From Gnetum montanum (lineage: Eukaryota > Streptophyta > Gnetopsida > Gnetales > Gnetaceae), in contig MNCI01011808.1 of assembly GCA_015680685.1 (NCBI GenBank), positions 86,047 to 150,046 of the forward strand: DNA of 64,000 bases. Reading direction: 5' to 3'. The notes under the pieces were generated by a model. The model ran no database searches. It saw only the letters and a list, made by a program, of their open reading frames with translations, and was not told the DNA's origin. The position numbers were made by a program, and so were the translations under genes. This document shows positions 58,100-64,000 of the stretch, piece by piece. Within the stretch, counting starts at the first letter, position 1. Each line of letters opens with the position of its first letter.

Positions 58100-59755
58100 A
58101 GCTTCACCACCACACAGGCAAAGAGTCAATTACATTTTAACCCTCTCGTAAAGCATTTAAAACAATTTAATATCGATTCTCTATTAGCTATGTAGGATGT
58201 GAACAGTTTGTTGTAGAAGTACACAGGACAAGAAGAAAATTGATCTAATCCATCAAAAGATGGGCAACCGTTTCCACCACAAAGGCAAAGTGTTGACTGT
58301 TGCGCAAGTAGGTGATCCTATAGCATGATTCCAACTCACTCATCATTTGGATTGGTGTGCTTTAATCTCTCATAATGTCTTTTAAATAGCTAAATATCAA
58401 TTCTCTACTAACTATGTGGGACATGAACACGGGAAAAAAAGAGGAAAATTGATCCAATCCATCAAAACAAAGGCAGCCTTCACCATCACAAAGGAAAAAA
58501 AGTTGACCGATACACAAGTGGGCAATCTAGTCACACAATTTCAACTCATTCATCATCTAGATTGGTGTGCTTTAGTCCTCTCGTAAAGCCTTTTAAACAA
58601 TTCAATTGATGATTCTCTATCAATTTGTTGTAGGAGTAAATGAGGCAAAAAAAATTTGATCCAATCCATCACCACCACAGAGGCAAAGAGTCAACACGTG
58701 GGTGATCCACTCTCACAATTTTAGCTCATTCATCCTTCAACTTGGTGTGCTTTAATCCTCTCATAAAGGCTTTTAAACACTTATATAATGATTCTCTATT
58801 AATTATGTGGGACATGAATAGTCTATTGTGGGAGTACATAGGTCAAAAAAATTGATCCAATCCATCATAACACAAGCAACCTTCACCATTGTAGAGGTAG
58901 AGAGTTGACTGCACTTAGCAAGTGTTTGTACAAGTGGGTGAACTAGTCACATGATTACAGCTCGTTCGTCATCCAAATTGGTGCGCTTTAATCCTCTCAT
59001 AAAACATTTTAAATGGTTAAATCTTGAGTCTCTACTAGCTATATGGAATGTGAACAAAAATTGATCCAATGCATCAAGCAGAAGTAGGTTATCCAGTCAC
59101 ATGATTTCAGCTCAATTGTCATCTGGATTGGTGTGATTTAATCTTATCATAGAACCTTTTTAACAGTTACTGAAGATTCTCTATTACCAATGTAGGATCT
59201 AGTTAAACAGATAACCTTCAACAACTGGGTGATCTAGTCACACAATTTTAACTTGATCATCATCTAGATTGGGGTGATTTAGTCTTCTTCTGAATAGTCT
59301 ATTGTAAGAGCACATGGGGCATAGAGTCAAGTGCACTTAACAAGTGCTGCATAAGTGGGTGATCAAAACATGGGCAACCTTAGCAAATGCTGCACAAGTG
59401 CGTGATGCAGCTGGATTGTGTGTTTTAATCCTCTCATACAGCCTTTTAAACAATTAAATGACAGTTTACTATTAGCTGTGTGGGAAGTGAACAGTATATT
59501 GTAGTACACAAGCAAAAAAAAAATTAATCCAATCCATCAATCAGAATACAATTTCAACTTATTCATCATGTGGATTAGTGTGCTTTTGTCATCCAGATTC
59601 ATCATATGGACTAGTGTGCTTTAATCCTCCATAAAGCCTTTTAACAGTTAAATAATAATCCTCTATTACCTATGTGGGTTGCAAATAGTCTATTCTAGGA
59701 ATACGCAGCAAAGAGAAATTGATTCAATCCATCAAAACACAGGCAACCTTCACCA
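58100..59755 (+). repeat. Degenerate tandem repeat array, forward part
   Basis: Seven to nine imperfect units, roughly 140-240 bp each. Landmarks in order: TTAATCCTCTCATAAA, GATTCTCTATTA, TGTGGGACATGAACAG, TTGATCCAATCCATCA, GGCAACCTTCACCA, AAGTGGGTGATC and GATTGGTGTGC (for example at about 58350, 58562, 58743, 58977, 59126, 59267). Units vary by internal deletion. No coding potential; origin unknown. Confidence 0.85.
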
Positions 59756-60350
59756 CCATAAATGATAAACAAGCTAAAATCATGCAACCAGATCGCCCAC
59801 TTGTGCAGCAATTAACTATTTGCCTCTATGGTGATGAAGGTTGCTTATGTTCCAATGAATTGGATCATTTTTCAACTACAACAAACTGTTCACATCCCAC
59901 ATAGCTAATAAGTATCGTCATTTAACTGTTTAAAAGTCTTTATGAGGATATTAAAGCACACCAATCTGAATGATGAATGAGCAAAAACTGTATAACCAGA
60001 TCACCCAATTATGCAGCACTTGCTAGGTGCAGTCAACTCTTTGCCTCTGTGATGGTGAAGGTTGCCCATGTTTTGATGGATAAATCATTTGTTTTGCCCT
60101 ATGTACTCCTACAACAAACTATTCACGTCCCACATAGCTAATACAGAAATGTCATTTAACTATTTCAAAGGCTTTATGAGAAGATTAAAGGACACCAATC
60201 CAAATAATGAATGAACTGAAATAATGCAACCGAATCACCCACTTGTGCATCACTTGCTAAATGCAGTTAACTCTCTACCTCTGCAGTGGTGAAGGTTACC
60301 CATGTTCTAATCTAGATTGGATTGATTTTTTTCTACACTTTGTACTCCTA
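59756..60350 (-). repeat. Degenerate tandem repeat array, inverted part
   Basis: The same landmarks appear in reverse-complement order: GGTGATGAAGGTTGC, TGGATCATTTTT, TTCACATCCCACATAGCTAA, TTAAAGCACACCAATCT (59953) and again TTAAAGGACACCAATCC (60187). About two and a half units. Forward and inverted parts meet near 59755-59765, giving a head-to-head array. Confidence 0.85.
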
Positions 60351-61380
60351 CAACGAACTCAATCCTATGAACACAACCACCACTCTACCAAGCAGCACAA
60401 CACAAGATGTGCAAACAAACACCCATAACATTATTGCTCCCATATGCACTCTCTTGCTCTCTTACATCTCTCCCACTCTCCTAACCTCAGTGCCTCTTCT
60501 AGCTTCATAAATAACAAAATTTCTCACTTTACAAAGCAACCTTTGCTAGAAACATCACCTATTACAACATGTAGACGATAATCAATTGAAGACAAACTAA
60601 TATATTTGGCTTCACAATTCCTACCAACTTCTTCTAATTCTGTCTTGTATCTCACAAATTAGTCTTCTCATCTATTCACTTCAATTGCCAGATCTTTTAG
60701 TTATGACCTGTACTACATATAATGAGATGTTAATCACTTTTATTTTAGTAGTATCTTTCTTTTCCTTACTTGATTGGCTGCAGTAAGGATCCATACTATC
60801 CTTGGCAAGTTTTGAATCAAAAAATACAAGTGTTTGCTTTAAGATAATCAATCATGAAGGTTTTAGGTTTGGGACATGTCATTAAATTACATTTTGTTCG
60901 TAACACATAGTGACATGGCCAATCTCACTTGTTCATATTATAGAACATTTTAAAAGTTTCATCTTTCCTTCACGCAAAACCTAAAATAAAGTAAGGTTTA
61001 AGTATTGACATGGACATCATGGATCTAACAAAAAATCGTTTAATCATTTGATTTCATTTCTGTCAATGGATCAGAACATAATAATTCAATATTACAGAAT
61101 TAGCATGACCACCAATATTGGGGTCATGGATTACAGAGAAGGAAGGTTCATTCGATGGTAGAATAAGAGATGATGCTAGAACATCAACAGGAATTGTAAT
61201 TAATGGAGTATTTGATAAGTAGTTCCTCTATTTGTGAAGCGTTCTCGGAAGAAGGAACCTACTCTTTGGTACGAAGTCTAGTAACATTGTCTTCCAACTT
61301 TTTGCTGGCTTCTTCCAGATTCACAATCTACTTCTTAAACTCATCATCAATTAGCTGAAATTTGAAATTTTGATCTTGGA
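60351..61380. other. Intergenic DNA
   Basis: Nothing supported. A 62-codon frame at 60322-60510 has threonine/serine-rich low complexity only. Confidence 0.5.
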
Positions 61381-61845
61381 ATTAGGGGAAGCTGGGGGGT
61401 AGCATCCAGAGATGAAATGATTAATAGAAGTCATCTGAGATGGTTTGGTCATATGCAGAGAAGACAAGAAATTGCTTAATTGAAGTAGAAGGAAAACAAC
61501 AAAAAGGTATACCAAAACATATTTGCTATGCAAGAATAAAGAAAATATCCAAGATATGGGAGTTAATGTTGATTTGGCTCTTAACAAAGGTGAAAATGAT
61601 TCATAGAAGCAATCTTACATGGTTTGGTCATGTGCAGAGAAGATAAAAAATTGCTTAATTAAAGTAGAGGAAACATGACAAAAAGGTAAACCAAAACATA
61701 CTTGGCATGCAACAATAGAGAAAATATCCAAGACATGAGAGTTAGTGTTAGTTTAACTCTAAACAAAGGTGCACAATGGAAAATAACTCATACAACAAAC
61801 CCCATGTAGTTGGGATATCACTAGGATGACAATGATGTTTACCTA
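61381..61845 (+). mobile_element. RTE LINE 3' end, two tandem copies
   Basis: Two copies about 190 bp apart of the LINE tail: SHLRWFGHMQRR (61430-61462) and SNLTWFGHVQRR (about 61608-61645), each followed by KVEGKQQKG-like and KKISKIWEL-like pieces. The second ends in CCCATGTAGTTGGGATATCA (61800-61819), close to the usual RTE 3' end. No RT domain remains. Confidence 0.75.
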
Positions 61846-62270
61846 TAATGTTATTTCCTGAACATAACCTTGACATTCTTGGACTGATTGTCAAAATTAC
61901 TTGGTTGAGCTTTACAATTTGGGCATGCATCACAAATTTTCATTTTCTCCAAGATGGTCTAACTACCTTTGTTGATCTATTAATGCCATAATTTAAAATC
62001 ATCTGGTTGCCTCTCCAATAACAGTGACAACTAACTGAGTTTTTCATCTACCAAATTGTACAAAGTGAAGTAAAGCATTATTTTGAATATCTGCAGCAAC
62101 CATGGTTCATAGCAAAGGTAATGGACTTACCAATAAATTTAAGTTGTTAGCAATACTTTTTTGAACCATGGTATCTCACACATCCACATTCTTGTTGTAT
62201 CACACAACAAGATCCTTCCCATAGTTAAAATTCAAGGCATACTCTTAATAGTAATCAAACAAAACTTCTT
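61846..62270. other. Intergenic DNA
   Basis: No feature supported. Confidence 0.5.
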
Positions 62271-63210
62271 CAATGCAATGCAGAGACAGGATGCGTTCAA
62301 ATCCTATCACACCAAACCTCAAAAAGTTGTGTCAACCTAATAAGGACATCAACCCACCTTTCTCATGTAATTGTAATTCTCATTGTGTCCCAGAAATCAT
62401 TAGGGATGTGTGTTGTTTGTTCAAAGTCAATTGGGAGGGCTTTCAAATGTTTTCAGGGTTTGGACAGGCCACTGTGAGTCGCAGCCAGCCACAGTCCAGA
62501 CTATGAGTTGATTGTGAGTTGCAGTCTATGGCAACCAGCCAAAACATTTCAGAAAATAATGTTTATGATCACATTTATATAGTGAGCGTCACTACAAGCT
62601 GCAGGAAGTCACAGACAGGGCTATCTGTGAGGTCATACGAGCCACAGCTACCTCGCAGCCAGTTCAACTTTGTTTCAGGTTCCAGCTTCAATTCTCATTA
62701 GACTTTTTTGAGCATGCAACCTATCGCAGCCACAAAGTATGGGGAGGCTCAGCCAACCTATTGCAAGTGGGTGCAGGCCACAGCCCCTTGCAATCAGCCA
62801 AAAAGTAATTTTTTGAAGATGAACTGACAGAGGCAAGACCAACAGTCATTACCAAGCCTATAAAAGGCTAAAGAGGGTCTCAATTCAGGTTGCCATGTTA
62901 TGTGTCAAGAGTGTGGCCTAACTTGAGCCATAAGCTTTGTGTGCAAGCCCTTCAAGAGCCATTGTAAGAGAGACCGATTGTGTGTCATCTCTTTGATGAC
63001 AGTGAACTCCTTGTGGATGTGTGATGTGAGAGTTGTGATTTACTTGTCTTTCCTTGTTTGCATTTGTATTCTCATTTCTTTGAGCAAGAATAAAGTTCCT
63101 TTTCATTTCCTTGTTCAATTGTGAGTATTGTTTGAGTTTTGTATACCTTGAATGAGCTTTGATAATAGAATCCAATGGAGATCCCACCATAGCCTACTTG
63201 AGAGTGAAAT
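62271..63210 (+). repeat. LTR-like region with TATA and poly(A) signals
   Basis: Contains many short GCCACAGCC/CAGCCAGCC motifs (62470-62800), then CCTATAAAAGGC (62857-62868), a transcribed-looking stretch rich in GTGT/TTTG, and GAATAAAGTTCC (63087-63098) about 225 bases downstream. This order is that of U3-R-U5 in an LTR. Ends and partner LTR were not found, so family and limits are unknown. Confidence 0.4.
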
Positions 63211-63570
63211 TACTACAAATTTGTGTTCTTCCATTAAGGATTTATAGCCACGGTAACTTAGTATGTATTTTAAACTACACGCCATAGATCTTTGATCAAA
63301 AGATTTTGACCTGGTCCATGTTTTCTTCATTGTAGGAAAATGTATTCCTAGATGGTATACACTTTGGAATAAAGCTTGACCTTTTTGTCAAGCGTGTGTA
63401 GCAACACCATCTTTGTCTTCAAGTTTTAAAAATGCAAAATGTGTACTTGTACTCCTTCAAGTGTTTTTTTAAATAAAAACAAAATGAAAGATTTGTACCC
63501 AAAGTACAAGTTATCTTTTCTCAAAATCTAGATATCATTAAACTTTCCATGTCATTTGAAACATGTCTAG
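63211..63570. other. Intergenic DNA
   Basis: Nothing supported; frames here are short and unlike known proteins. Confidence 0.45.
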
Positions 63571-64000
63571 CCCAACTAAAATCATCATCCTAGCCTTGTC
63601 CCAACAAAATGGGGTCAGCTATATGAATTCACTTTCACCATATGCCTTTATGAAAAGCTAGATCCTTATCAATTTGCAATTTCTTCATATCATCTTCAAT
63701 TTTTTTTCTTATGTCTTTTTTGACCTTTATTTTTGTGGCTTTCTTGGAACAGTGACAAGGTAGCCTTTTTCGATAGGTTCATTATCTAATCTTTCTTGCA
63801 AATGACCAAACCATCTAAAATGTCATTCCTGTAACTTATTTGAAATAGAAGCCATTTTAAGCCTTCTTTTAATGTCTATATTGTGCAATTTATCTTTTGC
63901 TGCAACATTCAATGACCAGCTAAACATCTGCATTTGTGCCACACTGATCTATTGTACAATCTATCTGAAACGTTGAACCTTATTTTACAATAATAATAAG
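63571..64000 (-). mobile_element. RTE LINE 3' end, minus strand, running off the window
   Basis: Reverse-complemented it ends in TGACCCCATTTTGTTGGGAC followed by AAGGCTAGGATGATGATTTT (63577-63616), the classical RTE 3' end. Upstream on the minus strand (63750-63990) the RT end is visible as MASISNKLQE-like and DIRWFGHLQE-like pieces with KDKLHNIDIKRRL wording. The element continues past 64000. Confidence 0.75.

Overview
The window is nuclear DNA from a land plant. The evidence is nested Ty3/gypsy LTR retrotransposons whose proteins look like the plant Athila and Tat/Ogre clades, degenerate RTE-type LINEs, a spliced plant-type glutathione reductase and an RCC2-like beta-propeller gene. Gene density is very low and the transposons are old and broken, which fits a large genome such as a gymnosperm; that last step is inference, and no species is claimed.

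Layout. Positions 1-15941 are a nest of Athila-like elements. Element A lies on the minus strand, runs off the left edge, and has gag, protease, RT, RNase H and integrase remnants. It is followed by an LTR broken by a 302-base N gap and a second related LTR. Element B (8866-15910, plus strand) is inserted in that second LTR with target duplication CACTC; it keeps gag and protease but has lost RT, RNase H and integrase. After a SINE-like head comes a solo LTR (16770-17755), then the first RCC2-like copy. That copy is a pseudogene (18699-18905 plus 36835-38304), split by the 17.9-kb Tat/Ogre-like element D (18906-36829, target duplication ACTGT).

Element D reads on the minus strand (gag, protease, then RT, RNase H, integrase). 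Between protease and RT it carries about 4.4 kb that reads the opposite way and looks like a spliced gene with four or more GT-AG introns. This antisense cargo is the most unusual content of the window. One LTR of D contains a segment assembled in reverse orientation between two single Ns.

A truncated Athila-like element C (38963-44910, minus) leads into the second, intact RCC2-like copy (CDS 45918-47612). Flanks of the two copies match on both sides, including an LTR at the same site, so they are a tandem duplication whose breakpoint lies inside the integrase of C.

The right part (48.2-64 kb) is mostly intergenic. It holds the last four exons of a minus-strand glutathione reductase gene (52630-53614), an RTE LINE relic (56.4-58.1 kb), a head-to-head array of roughly 140-240-bp repeats (58.1-60.35 kb), a duplicated LINE tail (61.4-61.8 kb), an LTR-like promoter and poly(A) region near 62.8-63.2 kb, and another LINE running off the right edge on the minus strand. 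The only genes likely to be functional are the second RCC2-like copy and the glutathione reductase; everything else coding is transposon debris.
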